NCBI RefSeq assembly: GCF_042477335.2
Contig: NC_091251.1
Coordinates: forward strand, 31,636,501 to 31,700,500
Reading direction: 5' to 3'
Length of the DNA: 64,000 nt
Origin: Ovis canadensis
Lineage: Eukaryota; Chordata; Mammalia; Artiodactyla; Bovidae
In this document: positions 43,649 to 54,775 of the stretch, one piece after another
Layout: each line of letters opens with the position of its first letter
Position numbering within the stretch: the stretch's first letter is position 1
The notes under the pieces: generated by a model
What the model saw: only the letters and a program-made list of their open reading frames with translations
Databases searched by the model: none
Told to the model about the DNA's origin: nothing
Made by a program: the position numbers and the translations under genes

Positions 43649-45109
43649 TTTTATGTGATTCTGTTTCTGTCTTTTCTCAGCATATGTTACACATCTTGTA
43701 TTTATTCCTTTTTTTTAGTGGTTATCTTTGAGTTTGCAAAATCCACTTACAACTAATTCAACTTCCATTTTCAAATAACACCATGCCACTCACAGGTAGT
43801 GCAGGTACCTAATAATAACAAAAGAATCCCAACTCCTCCCTCCTGTTGCTTATATCAGTGCTGCCATTAATTTCACTCATACATGGGCATATATAAGTGA
43901 TACATTGTTGACGTTATCATTTTAAACTATTATCTGTTAGATCAATTAAGAATAAGAAAAATGAATATGTTTGTTTTACCTTCACTTTTTCCTTCTCTTA
44001 TGCTTTTCCTTTCTTTATATAAAGTTTCTGACCTGTATCATTTTCCTCCTCTCTGAAGAACTTTATTTAAAATTTCCTGCAAGACAGGTTTATTGATAAC
44101 AAATTCTGTCAATGTTAGTCTGTCTGGGTAAGTCCTTATTTCCACTTCACTTTTGGAGGTAATTTCACAGGTTACAGAATTCTAGGTTGGGTTTTTTTCT
44201 CTCTCAACACTTTAAATATTTCACTCTACTCTCTTCTTGCTTGTATGGTGTCTGAAGAGAAGTCAGATGTAATTCTTTTCTTTGCTCCTTTATTGGTAAG
44301 GTGCTTCCCCCTACCCTACCCCCGGCTTCTTTCAAGATTTTTTTGCTACCTTTGATTTTATGCAGTTGAAATATGACATTCCTAGGTGTAGTTTTTCTTT
44401 TCTTTTGGCATTTATCCTGCTTTTGATATTCTCTGAAATTCCTGAATCTGTGGTTTGGTGTCTGACATCAATTTGGGGAAAATTCTCCATCTTATTGCTT
44501 CAAATATTCCTTTATTCCTCTCTCTTTTTCTGGCATCCTGACTTCATGTATGGTACCTCTTTAGTAGGTGTCCCACAGTTATATTCTGTTCCGTTATTTT
44601 CAGTCTTTTTTCTCTTTGTATTTCTTTTTGGAGGTGTCTATGATATATTCTCATGTTGAGATTATTTCCTCAGCCATGTCCTGTTTACTACTCAGCCCAT
44701 AAAGACATTCTCTGTTTCTATTACCGTGTTTTTCATCTCTAGCATTTCTTTTTAAATTTCTTCTTATGATTGCAGTCTCTCTGTTTACATTGCCCCTCTA
44801 TTCTTGTCTGCTGTCTACTTTGTTCACTAGCACCTTAGCATATTAATCATCATTGCTTTAATATGTGTGATAATTCTAACATCCCTGTCATATCTGAGTC
44901 TAGTTCTGGTGCTTGCTTTGTCTCTCCAAACAATGTCTTTTTGCCTTTTAATATAGCTTGTGATATTTTCTTGATAGCTGGTCAGGATGAACTGGGTAAA
45001 GGAACTGTGGTAAATAAGCCTTTAGAAATGTGGTGATAAGGTGTGGAGGAAGGGGAAGCACTCTGTAGTCCTGTGATTACATCTGTCTTTTTTGTTTGTT
45101 TGTTTTGTT

Positions 45110-45225
45110 TTGTTTTGGCAGTGCCACACAGTTTGTGGGATCTCAGTTCCTTAGCTAGGGATTGAACCCACGCTGTCGGCAGTGAGAGCAGAGTCCTGAC
45201 TGCTCAGCCGCCAGAGAATTCTCAG
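45110..45225 (-). mobile_element. CHR-type SINE
   Basis: Antisense with a (TTTG)n start; GGGATTGAACCCACGCTG to CAGCCGCCAGAGAATTCTC. Confidence 0.8.
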
Positions 45226-45482
45226 GCTTTCAGTGAGCCTATGCTTCTAGGCTGTGAGCTTCACAAGCGGTTCTCAGTTCCCCCTTAGGTGCAATAGGCT
45301 GATCTGAACGGGCTGAAGTTGGGAATTCCACTTCCCTCACAGGTCAAAACAGGCTGGAGTTTGACATTTCCTTTCCCCTAGATTGATTAAACTCTGATAA
45401 AACCCCAGGAGTTTAGGCTCTGATCAGATAGTTTCTCCTCAGGGAAGTCCTTGTTAAGAAGAACAGAATGCTCTGGTACTTT

Positions 45483-46235
45483 TTTTTTTTAATGTATTTA
45501 CTTTTAAATTGAATAATTGCTTTGCAGAATTTTTTGGTTTCTGCCAAATATCAATACAAATCAGCCATAGGTATATATATATATGTCCTCTCCCTCTTGA
45601 ACCTCCCTCTCATCTCCCTCCCCACCTCACCCCTCTAGGTTGTTACAGATTCTCTGAGTTCCCTGAGTTATATAGCAAATTCTCATTGGCTGTCTTTTTT
45701 ACTTATGGTAATGTAAGTTTCCATGTTACTCTCTCCATACATCTCACCCTCTTCTTCCTCCCCCCAACCCTGCATGTCCATAAGTCTGTTCTCTCTGTCT
45801 CTTTCTCCACTGCTGCCCTGCAAATAAATTCATCAGTACCATCTTTCTAGATTTCATATCTATGCACTAGTGTATGATATTTACCTTTCTCTTTCTGACT
45901 TACTTCACACTGTGTAGTAGGCTCTAGGTTCATCCACCTCATTAGAACTGACTCAGTTGAGTTACTTTTTATGGCTGAGTAATTTTCCATTGTATATATG
46001 TACCACAGCTTCTTTATCCATTCAGCTGTTGATGGACATCTAGGTTGCTTCCATGTCCTAGCTATTGTTAAATAGTGCTTCAGTGAACATTGGGGTACAT
46101 GTGTCTTTTTCAGTTTTGGTTTCCTCAAGGTATATGCCTTGTAGTAGGATTGCTGGGTCATATGGTGGTTTTATTCCTAGCTTTTTTTAAGGAATCTCCA
46201 TACTGTCTTCCATAGTGGCTGTATCAATTTAGATG
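45483..46235 (-). mobile_element. LINE-1 3' part with ORF2 C-terminus
   Basis: The minus-strand frame TWKQPRCPSTAEWIKKLWYI, then YTMENYSAIKSN, is the end of L1 ORF2. It is followed by a 3' UTR with a purine-rich tract. Confidence 0.92.
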
Positions 46236-46521
46236 GTTCCTTTTCCTCTCTCATGGGCCAGAAGTATGGGATTCTCTAATATTCACTGCAAGAACCTGGT
46301 TAAGTTTCTGGAGGTAAAAGTCACTAAAGTGTGAGGACTTCTCTATGACTGGGTCCCATTGTCTATTTTTTCTTTCTTTACTCATGGTTTAATGATTTAT
46401 TACAAAGGATAATAAAGGACAGGAATGGATAGCCAGATGAAAAGTTACCCTAAGGCAAGGTCCCGAGAATAGGGGTTTCTGTCCCTATGGACTTCGGAGT
46501 GCATCACCCTCCCAGTATGTG

Positions 46522-46745
46522 GGTATGTTTTTTTTAATTGATGTATAGTCGACTTACAACATTATATAGATTTCAGATGTACAACATGATGATTCACAAT
46601 TTTTAAAGTTCATAGTTATCTAAAAATGTTGGCTATATTTCCTGGCTATATTGCCGTGCACTATATCCCTGTACCTTATTTACTTTATACATTATAGTGT
46701 GTAAGGGGGCCATAGTTTTTAATCTCTCAGACTTGTGCACACTGA
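46522..46745 (-). mobile_element. LINE-1 3' UTR fragment
   Basis: Antisense; AATTGATGTATAGTCGACTT, TCAGATGTACAACATGATG and CACTATATCCCTGTACC. Confidence 0.7.
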
Positions 46746-47014
46746 ACCTTCCAGCGCAGATTTTCCTACTCTGGTACTAATTTCTGCAGACGTTTCTGTT
46801 CTAGTAAGTTTTAATTTCCTATTTTTGCCTTTCTGACTCTCCAGTTCTGCAGGGTCACAGTTTGCTTTGGGATCTAAGAAGAGTTGGTGATTTTTTTCAG
46901 TTGTTATAATGGAGTGACAACTTCCAAGCTCCTTGCATGCCAGACAGGAAACCAGAAGTCCACTCTTTCTCTTTTACCTTTCTAATTTTCAATCAGTCAA
47001 GAAACATCACCTAT

Positions 47015-47130
47015 GGACTTCCCTGGCAGTCCAGTGGTTAAGACTCTGTGCTTCCCCTGCAGGGGACAAGGGTTCCATTCCTGATCAGGAAATGAAGATC
47101 CTGCATGCCACGTGGTGCAGCCAAAAAAGA
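47015..47130 (+). mobile_element. CHR-type SINE, short
   Basis: GGACTTCCCTGGCAGTCCAG to CCACGTGGTGCAGCCAAA. Confidence 0.88.
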
Positions 47131-47374
47131 ATAATATTTTTTAAAAAGAAACAGCACCTAATCATTATGATGTTCCAAGCACTGATGTTGAGCATACACA
47201 ACTGAATAGGCTGTGTCCCTGCTGCTGAAGGAGGTTGTAGACCAGTAAGACCAATTGCGAAACTATATGATGAAGGTTACAAAAGGACAAGTACAACGTG
47301 CTGTAGGAGCACAAATTCTGGGATTGAGGGCTGAGTTCAGAGAAGGCTCCTCTCAAAAGTTAAGAGTAGAATGA

Positions 47375-47860
47375 CTTTTTAAATTTATTTTAAAATTTTT
47401 TATTGAAGCATAGTTTCTTTAAAATATTGTATTACTTTCTACTGTACAGTAAAGTTGGAGAAGGCAGTGGATTTCTGGAGAATCCCATGGACAGAAGAGC
47501 CTGGTAGGCTGCAGTCCATGGGGTCGCTAGGAGTCGGACACAACTGAGCGACTTCACTTTCACTTTTCACTTTGGTGCATTGGAGAAGGAAATGGCAACC
47601 CACTCCAGTGTTCTTACCTGGAGAATCCCAGGGACGGGGGAGCCTGGTGGGCTGCCGTCTATGGGGTCGCACAGAGTCGGACATGACTGAAGGGACTTAG
47701 CAGCAGCAGCAGTACAGTAAAGTGAATTAGCTATATGTGTACATATAGGCCCTCTTTTTTTGGATTTCCTTTCCATTCTAGGTCACCACAGAGCACTGAG
47801 TAGAGTTCCCTGTGCTGTATAATAGGTTCTTATTAGTTATCTATTTTATAAGACAAGAAT
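47375..47860 (-). mobile_element. LINE-1 3' UTR fragment, split by a SINE
   Basis: Antisense L1 3' end (ATTGAAGCATAGTTTCTTTA; CCCTGTGCTGTATAATAGG) on both sides of a Bov-A2. Confidence 0.8.
47456..47711 (+). mobile_element. Bov-A2 SINE inside LINE-1
   Basis: A two-unit SINE with identical 12-bp duplications GTACAGTAAAGT at 47444-47455 and 47712-47723, so it is recent. Confidence 0.95.
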
Positions 47861-47864
47861 GACT

Positions 47865-48877
47865 CTTGACTAAAGTTAATAAAGATAGGTTGGGAAGTGT
47901 GCTAGGTACCATGTGCAAGGTAGATAACATTTGCACCAAGTGCAAATGAAGGACCATGTTGGGTTAGGAAACTGCAAGAGGAATAAAATGATTTGGAGCA
48001 CAAGGTGAGAAGGAAGGAAAGAATGAGCCTAGACATCACTAGGTTTTTTGCTCCGTGGCATTAAGGACCATGTCCAGCAGGAAACAGTCTGAAAGACTTA
48101 AGGGATTATTTACAAGGACCCCTAGGACTGAAAAATATTTTGGAAAACCATCAGTGAGAAGAGTCATTACCACCCCTAAGACTGATCATGTAAATGAAAG
48201 GAACACGTGACCAGAATAGAAAAGGGTAACTCTATGGAGAAGACTAGCCTATCAGGAACTCTCCTTAGGGAAAGGGATATGGACAACCTTCGTAGTACTC
48301 TGTTAAGGAGAGAAGCAGTGAAAAAACACATTGATCTCTACACCTCTGATCTTCTGCTCATGCCCACCATTGGTCAATCTTCATCAGAAGCTGGATGGAG
48401 AGAAAAGCCCAAATTGGTCAGCTCCTTGAACAATGATGGAGAGCGGATCTGGAGGGGCATGTGGAAGATGTCCAACAAATCACTGCACCTCCCAGTACCT
48501 GACATAATACCTCACACAAATGAGCGATTGGATGACTGAATGAGGTTGAATAGTGAGCAGAAACTCCATCTTGTTGGGTTTCACTGATTCATGCTAACAT
48601 AATTTTACTTCACAGCAGTGGGGAACAATCAGAGAATTTAAGCAAAAGAGAGACACAATCAGATTTGCATTAACAACACCAATCTTGGTAAATCTGTGGA
48701 GAATAAACTGAAGGAGAGCAAACCCAGGCACAAGGCCATTGCAGAAATCCAGGACTGACATGACCTATCCTAAAGAAGTGGAAACAAAAATACAGCGTGG
48801 GCTTGAGAACATTAAAGAGATAGAACTGGCAGAACACATTGTGATTGACAGGTGGGAGGTAATAAAAGGGTATGGGG
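47865..48877. other. Between TMEM202 and its paralogue, mostly unassigned
   Basis: A 110-codon open frame at 48207-48539 and a 46-codon frame starting at 48070 have no recognised family. The end of the former looks like an old L2/MIR-type tail. Confidence 0.35.
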
Positions 48878-49075
48878 GTCTTCCCTAGTGTGGTGCAGTG
48901 GCTAAGACTCTGAGTTCCCAATGCCAGGGACCCAGTTTCAAACCCTGGTCAAGGAACTAGATTCTTCATGCCGCAACTAAGATCCCACATGCTGCCAATG
49001 AAGGCTGAAGATCCTGCGTGCTGCAACTAAGATCCTGTGCAGCCAAACAGAAAGAAGAAGAAGAAGAAATGTTTT
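48878..49075 (+). mobile_element. CHR-type SINE
   Basis: GGTCTTCCCTAGTGTGGTGC to TGTGCAGCCAAACAGAAAGA, then (GAA)n. Confidence 0.85.
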
Positions 49076-49466
49076 AAAGAAGAAAGGAGTACAGTATGGG
49101 GGTTCAGGATGGAAAGAGGATGACTCCGTTTCTTAAAGACCTCTTAGGTATTGATGTGTCTGTGAGAAATCTGGGGTCAGCGTGCAGATTGCTGTAGGAG
49201 TCTGGAGTTCAACAGAGATCTGGGCGGGAGTCTTGGACTGGATCAGATCTGGCAGATGAGACAGTACCCATGCTTTGTGTTCTGACTCCTGCTGCTTCTG
49301 TCCCCCAGGTGGGGGAGGGGTGGGGAAGGGTGTTGGGAGGGGGTTAAGTTCTATGGCAGTTGACTAGAGCAGTGAGCCAGAAGCCAGGATGGAGAGAAGA
49401 GAAGGAAATGAAACGGCCTTCCAGAGCATTTACAACATCAGCAGAATGAGCTACCCAACCTACAGG

Positions 49467-49594
49467 GTGTGTGTGTGTCTGCCTGTGTGCTGAGTTGTGT
49501 CTGACTGATTGTGACCCCATGGACTGTAACCCACCAGGCTCTTCTGTCTATGGGATTTTCTAGGCAATAATACTGGGATGGGTTGCCATTACAG
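49467..49594 (-). mobile_element. Bov-A SINE fragment
   Basis: A (TG)n run, then TGCTGAGTTGTGTCTGACTG to GGATGGGTTGCCATTACAG. Confidence 0.82.
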
Positions 49595-49599
49595 GGTGG

Positions 49600-50052
49600 G
49601 GATAGCCTTTTGTGAGCCAGGTAGGGGTTGGCGTCCTTTCCGAGGCAGCAGCTTGTGTGTGTCATGGGGCAAGTGTCGAGGTAGGAGAGGCAAAACTCAC
49701 TCCATTTTTTAAAAACTGGAGAGAGGTGAAACGGAATATTTTTTTAAATTTACACAGTATTGAATGGGGGATTTTTGCTGAAACAAATGCCTGTAGCAGG
49801 CGATTTGTTAGGGAAGGGAATGTTGAAACGTATCCAGTCAATAAAGTTCAGGTCAGGAAAGATGTATTAATACACCTCGGGTCAATAAGTTGTTAACACT
49901 GAAAAACTGTTGTGGGAGGCATGGGGTCAGAAGTGTGGAGGGAAGACGACTTCCCCCCAGCACAAGTCAGGGCTTGACTTTTCTGCGGATGGAGATGGAG
50001 ACGCCTGGGTTGAGATTCCTTCCGTGATGTCTTCCTCCCTTCCACAACGCAG
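49600..50052. other. Upstream of the TMEM202-like exons; exon 1 expected here
   Basis: In TMEM202 the ATG is 322 bp before exon 2. At a similar distance here (49,716) is CTGGAGAGAGG, faintly like ATGGAGAGGG, followed soon by a stop in that frame. No phase-0 first exon is visible. Confidence 0.4.
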
Positions 50053-50302
50053 CCAATTCTGCCCCGCTCGCACCGCTTTTCTTCCATACCGCCCTACCTG
50101 CGCCGGCTCCTGCAGAAAAGCCGCAGCAGCGTTCGCCATCTTTGTGCTTGTTCATCGGGCTTCACCTGCGTCCTGCTGCTCTGCTTGTCCCCTTTACACT
50201 GGGTGCAGTTCATGGTGCTGAAGGACAGGCAGAAGCTCTTGGCGGGGCTCTGGACCTTATGCCACCATGATCTCTGCTGGGGCAACACTTCGAAGGCCCC
50301 CT
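50053..50302 (+). CDS. TMEM202-like exon 2 homologue
   Basis: It follows a pyrimidine-rich tract and CAG at 50050-50052. The first residues PILPRSHRFSSIPP parallel PTLPTQHPSALMPP of TMEM202. TM1 (GFTCVLLLCL) and the GLW-C-C loop follow. It ends at the same phase-1 GTGAGT donor, after SKAP. Confidence 0.85.
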
Positions 50303-52854
50303 GTGAGTGCTTTCCAGATTCCAGCCCCCTCCTTTGGCACACCCACCCTGTCAGATCCCCCCACCGCTCACCACTCTCTTTTCTCCTGGCAACCCTGACC
50401 CACACCCCCTCACTGATTCACAAGCATGTATGGACAGTGCCTGCAAGCAGGGCGCTGCGTGAGTTTGCCTCATCCATGCTTCCTCAATGACTTAAAAGCC
50501 AAAGCCCCTTTATTATTGGAAGCTAATGACTACTGACCTTTGCACTCACAACTTCCCTCAGAAAAAGAAATATTGGTCATTCTATGCCTTCATATGAGAG
50601 TTACTTCATAACATGCCTCCTAAGGTTATGGTTCTAATTTCAGCTTTTCCCTCCTTGTGGAGTAAATTACTTCTTTCCTCGTTAAAGGAATTCCATATGT
50701 CAATGAGGAGGTCGAAAGAGGGTCCTCATGGGTGCCTGTGAAGCACCTGCCCAACTTGGGGGCTCCTTACTCTGACTCCGTTGCATGTAAGACAAGCCCT
50801 GATTCCATCGTCCTTTGGTCCTCACCCCTTCCCAAGACCCTGTTCAGCCTTCTGTAAGGCAGGTGTCCTTCACTCCAGTCAAGCCTCTCCTTTTCCCCTT
50901 CCCCTGGCAGACTACCTCCAATTCTCCAGGGCCTTCTTCCTCGCCTCTGCCTTCACCATCCTCATTATTATTATATGGCTCAGCATCTCTCTCATCAAAG
51001 GGACAGGAGACAGAACCTGCATAGATCTGGGCATATCCATCTTCTGTTTCATTTCAGGTACAACACGATGAGGTTGGAAAAGTTTGTCCCTAGAGTTCTT
51101 GTATTTCTTCCCCTCCCAGGGCCATCTCCCCTTCTTTTATCAAGTCATTCCCAGCCTTATATGATACTGCTATCATAAGACCCTTATCTCTTCCCAAAGG
51201 AAAGACAGTTTTCAATAAACTTTTACTCCAGACAGGGCTATTACCTCTGAAAGAGGGGACCCAGAAAAGATGATGCTTAATCCAATGGAAACATTTCTAA
51301 GGGTTATCTGTGGGACCATAGGAGAGATAAAGGCTGGAGGCCCTTCTGGCACCCGGAAAATTACCATGTAGCAACTTGCTACTTATTCTATCTATATTAT
51401 CTATAGGCTCCACCTTGACAACTTTACTCCAGTCAAAGCAGAAGGCCTTTGCCAAATGGGTCTTCCCATGACCACTACCATGTAATAGGTCTCCATGGCA
51501 TAATTGAGGCAGTTGAGGATGACAGCAAGTGCAAAGAGAGGGAAGAGGGTGGAGGCAGAAGGAGGGCTATCATAGGTAGTAATAGCTTTCATTCTGATCC
51601 CAGGCGCCTGCCTACTCTCCTGCCTCATCTTTTTCCTGGTGCAAGTGAAACTGTACAGTAAGAATGTCTTGGAACCCCATTTCCTGATAGTCTACCACGT
51701 GAATTGGTCGGGCAGTATCTTCTACATGGTGCTTGGTGAGTTAAAGCTCTTGTTAGATAGGGAAGGCACAGAAAATGCAATTTTACGTGATTGCTCTTCT
51801 ATCTCCTTTTCCCTTTTTTTTGGGTTGTTTGTTTGGTATATTAAAATCTCATAACTTGGAAGGATTCTACAGGCGTCATTTTCATGTCAATGAACAATCC
51901 TAAAGCAAGAGCTTCCAATTTATCCAAAGCATTTTTTTTCAAAAATGATACTGGACCCTGAACAGATGTATTCGGGAAGTAGAGAAGGTAAAGATATAAC
52001 TGGGCTATTCATAGTTCTTCTGCTCTTTCAGAAGCTAGTCCCTTAGTCCCCCTCTCCCTTTGTCCTATCAGATAAACTTTATGGATCTTTATGGATCTCC
52101 AGAATAAAGCAGAGCAATAACACTGGAGTTTGCCTGTGCGACACTTCTCCTATAATCTTTCTCAGCCACCTACTTATCTTTATTAACTGCAACAGTAGTC
52201 TCCAAACCATTGCCTCACACACTCTCTCTTTCATAAGACCCTTTTTAGCAAACATTCCAAACAGGTATATGTTTGTTTATAAAATATGCACACATATTAC
52301 ATTACTAATATAGTCATTACATTGTAACATACACTCAAAAACAGAATTTAAACATTATTTGTTAAAAATATAAAAATGAATTATTATTTTCTTCCTGTGC
52401 CCCAGTAAGCTGGTTTGCATACCGCTGGAAAACATTGTGTTACAGAAAAACTGGGACTAATGTTTTGAATTCCAAGCCCCTAAAGATAATGAACAGGATG
52501 TTCAGAAATGTGTTATTAATCAAATCCCATTATAATTAAGTCAGTGTTACTCTTCAGGGGTGTTTGATGACTTGAGATTTTATCTATTACTCATCCACAG
52601 TGCTGACCTTGACCTTTTCTTTTTCTCTAGGGTTCCTCTCTGTACTCAATCACTTAAGTTCTCGAGTTCCTCCTCCAGATCAAAACCTCCTCGTGATCCC
52701 TATAACAAGGATAAGGGTAGGAAATATAGCCACAGTGAAATCGAGTCTGTCTGAGGGAGGAGACTCAGGTGTTTCTTCAAGGGTGAGTAAGGCACCAGAA
52801 AGACAGTTAAGTTCAGTGGTACAATCAAGGGCCCAAGCAGAAGCCAAGACATAG
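50053..52854 (+). CDS. TMEM202-like tandem paralogue (four exons; first exon not identified)
   Basis: Exons are 50053-50302, 50911-51057, 51604-51735 and 52631-52854 (TAG stop). They correspond one-to-one to TMEM202 exons 2-5, with the same GT-AG sites and phases 0/1/1/1. Lengths are 250, 147, 132 and 224 bp against 253, 150, 132 and 191, so every difference is a multiple of three. No stop or frameshift interrupts the roughly 250 codons. The claudin-like loop is kept (SPLHWVQFMV, then GLWTLCHHDLCW), as are YYLQFSRAFFLASAFTI in TM2 and FLSVLNHLSSRVPPPDQN in TM4. Identity to TMEM202 is roughly 45% by eye in exon 3, so the duplication is old. The C-terminal tail is different and longer, rich in Ser, Arg and Gln. 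No exon 1 with an ATG in phase 0 was found, so this is either an active gene with a different 5' end or a gene that lost its start. Confidence 0.85.
50911..51057 (+). CDS. TMEM202-like exon 3 homologue
   Basis: The acceptor CCCTGGCAG ends at 50910. The exon encodes YLQFSRAFFLASAFTILIII (TM2), a short loop, and the start of TM3 (IDLGISIFCFIS). The donor is GTACAA at 51058. Confidence 0.88.
51604..51735 (+). CDS. TMEM202-like exon 4 homologue
   Basis: The acceptor GATCCCAG ends at 51603. The exon encodes ACLLSCLIFFLVQVKLYSKN and YHVNWSGSIFYMVLG. It has exactly the 132-bp length of TMEM202 exon 4 and the same GTGAGT donor. Confidence 0.88.
52631..52854 (+). CDS. TMEM202-like exon 5 homologue and stop
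   Basis: The acceptor TTCTCTAG ends at 52630. The exon encodes FLSVLNHLSSRVPPPDQNLL, then a divergent hydrophilic tail ending AQAEAKT and TAG. It is 33 bp longer than the TMEM202 counterpart. Confidence 0.85.
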
Positions 52855-54084
52855 AGCCAGAGACACACACAGGGCCAGAGGCAGGAGTGAGTCGGTAATA
52901 TGGGATGGGTTAATAGCTCAGGCAAGGCCAGCTACTGAGGCAGAACCAGCTGGCACAGCAGAGCAGAGAACACAGCAGCAACTGTGAATATGCCAGGCAA
53001 TGGACCTGACATTGTTGAAAAGAAAATGAAGACCAGGGTGATGAAGACAGACTCAGCTGAGAAAAATGATGCTAACAAGACAAAAAGAAGTTAATCTTCG
53101 ATCCAGGGTAGTAGAGGGCAGAGAAAGAATAAAAACAAAACAAAACCCTGCAGAGAGATTTCCCATCAGAGCTGAAGACGTTTGGTTGATTCTGTTTGAA
53201 GAGGAGTAGAAGTATCAGAGGTAATTCTGAGAGGAAAGTAGGATGACTGTTGAACCGCCCCCCCCAACCCCGCCCACTAGATTATGCTTCACCCACTAAA
53301 GAGGTTGATATTATGCATGAAAGAGAGTCATTTGTATGGTATAGGTCAAAGATGCCAACAACCTACAAATCTCAAATAAAGCTTACTAAAAAAGTTTCCA
53401 TGTAGTGCTGTATTCTGTGACTAGGAAAGGCTGCAAAAGATGGAGCACCCAATCCTCTAAGCCTTTCCAGAGTTCCATGACCACAAAATGGAACATCTCC
53501 GCAGAATGGAAAGAGCAATGAGTTCGGAAATCCAAACTCTCATTTTGGGACCCCCCTCCCCTAATGAGCTAGGCTGACTTTTGGCAAATATTTAACTTTC
53601 TTTCGCCTTGACCTGCAAGGCTCTGAAATTTCTAGTGCTGTTTTGGCCATAAATGGTGAATAATAGAGAAATGATTCCTGTTGGTACATACAACCCCAGG
53701 TTATTTTAGTAAGTAACTTTCTAGTCAGAGTAATTAAATTTAGTTCTCTACCTCCAAGGCTACTTTTGGCTAGTCACTTCTTATTTTTATTCAGATAGCT
53801 CATTTAAAAAAAAATGTAGGTGATGCCCATGTTTTTTTGACTATTTTCAGAAACTGGAAAGGAAATAAAAAGATAAAAGCAAAAGGAAAACAGACTCTGA
53901 AAGAGAGTATACTATCTAGACTCGGAATTTCAGTGAGAGTTTAAATGGTTTTGCAGAGGGGTTGTGGCCTTCAAAACCAGAAGCTAGTTTTTTTGGTTTG
54001 CAATGTGAGTAGTTCACCATGAAAAACTCACTCTTAACTCCTTAAATGGTCGATATTTTTACTGCTTCTGCCTGCCTGTATCTT
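52855..54084 (+). other. 3' side of the TMEM202-like gene
   Basis: Probable 3' UTR up to about 53,400, then unassigned sequence. No other gene was seen. Confidence 0.4.
53375..53380 (+). terminator. Candidate poly(A) signal for the TMEM202-like gene
   Basis: This is the first AATAAA after the TAG stop, about 520 bp downstream. It is followed by a GT-rich segment (CATGTAGTGCTGTATTCTGTG region). It is inferred only from position. Confidence 0.4.
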
Positions 54085-54086
54085 TT

Positions 54087-54277
54087 GTGCATGCTCACTC
54101 GTGTCTGAGTCTTTGTGATCCTACGGACTGTCCATGGGATTTCCCAGTCAAGAATATTGGAGTGAGTTGCCATTTTCTTCTCCAGGGGATCTTCCCAACC
54201 CAGGGATCAAACCTGTGTCTCCTGCATCTCCTGCATTGCAGGAGGATTCTTTACCATTTGAGTCACTGGGGAAGCGT
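54087..54277 (-). mobile_element. Bov-tA SINE, shortened
   Basis: Antisense; CATGCTCACTCGTGTCTGAG to GAGTCACTGGGGAAGCG. Part of the Bov-A unit is missing. Confidence 0.88.
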
Positions 54278-54775
54278 GTACCTCTTATTAGCTAAATTCT
54301 ATGGCCTTTAATTTCACCATTTAAATATGACCTCATTGTAAAGCAATTATCCTCCAGTTTTTATAAATGACCCCTATTTTCGTACTTTTATCTGAAAAAC
54401 AATGTTTCTGGACACCAAAGCAACTGATGAAACAAATTTAACTCTAGCAAAAAAGGGGGCCTTAACAAATAGTATCACCATTCCACATATTCTACTTTCT
54501 AGAACATTAGATAAGGGACCAGGATTGAGAATAAAGGGTGAAAAAGGGTAGGGAGTATTAAAAGTATTCCAGTATTCTTTCTGGAAAATAGGAATTAGCG
54601 GATGTCCATATGAAAGAACAGACTCTCTGTGAGGACAGTTAAAATTTTAGTCATACCTTAATTTAGATTACTTCAATAGATTAGATAATTACGTAGCCAA
54701 ATACTACTAAGCAGATGTTTTGATGGTTGAGAAAAATCATAGAGAACATTTAGAGATACCAAAGGAACATTTCAT

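Larger units (their letters stand above)
40690..45010 (-). mobile_element. Old LINE-1, antisense, interrupted by four later insertions
   Basis: Pieces at 40,690-41,300, 41,935-42,215, 43,136-43,420 and 43,650-45,010 follow the order of one old mammalian L1 read backwards. Examples are AATGTGGTCCATCTTAGTGG, then GACCTTTTTATCATTATATAAC, then TTGGTATATATAGACCATTG, then GAATCTGTGGTTTGGTGTCTG. No open frame remains. Confidence 0.75.

Noticed and set aside
45847-46161. 104-codon minus-strand open frame
   Set aside because: It is the LINE-1 ORF2 C-terminus, not a cellular gene.
48070-48539. Two adjacent open frames (46 and 110 codons) upstream of the TMEM202-like gene
   Set aside because: They are in different frames, have no recognised family, and the end of the longer one resembles an old L2/MIR-type tail. 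It could still be a 5' exon of the paralogue, but nothing in the sequence supports it.
49660-49676. ATGGGGCAAGTGTCGAG followed by GTAGGA as exon 1 of the TMEM202-like gene
   Set aside because: The donor would leave phase 2, which does not join in frame to the phase-0 start of the next exon.
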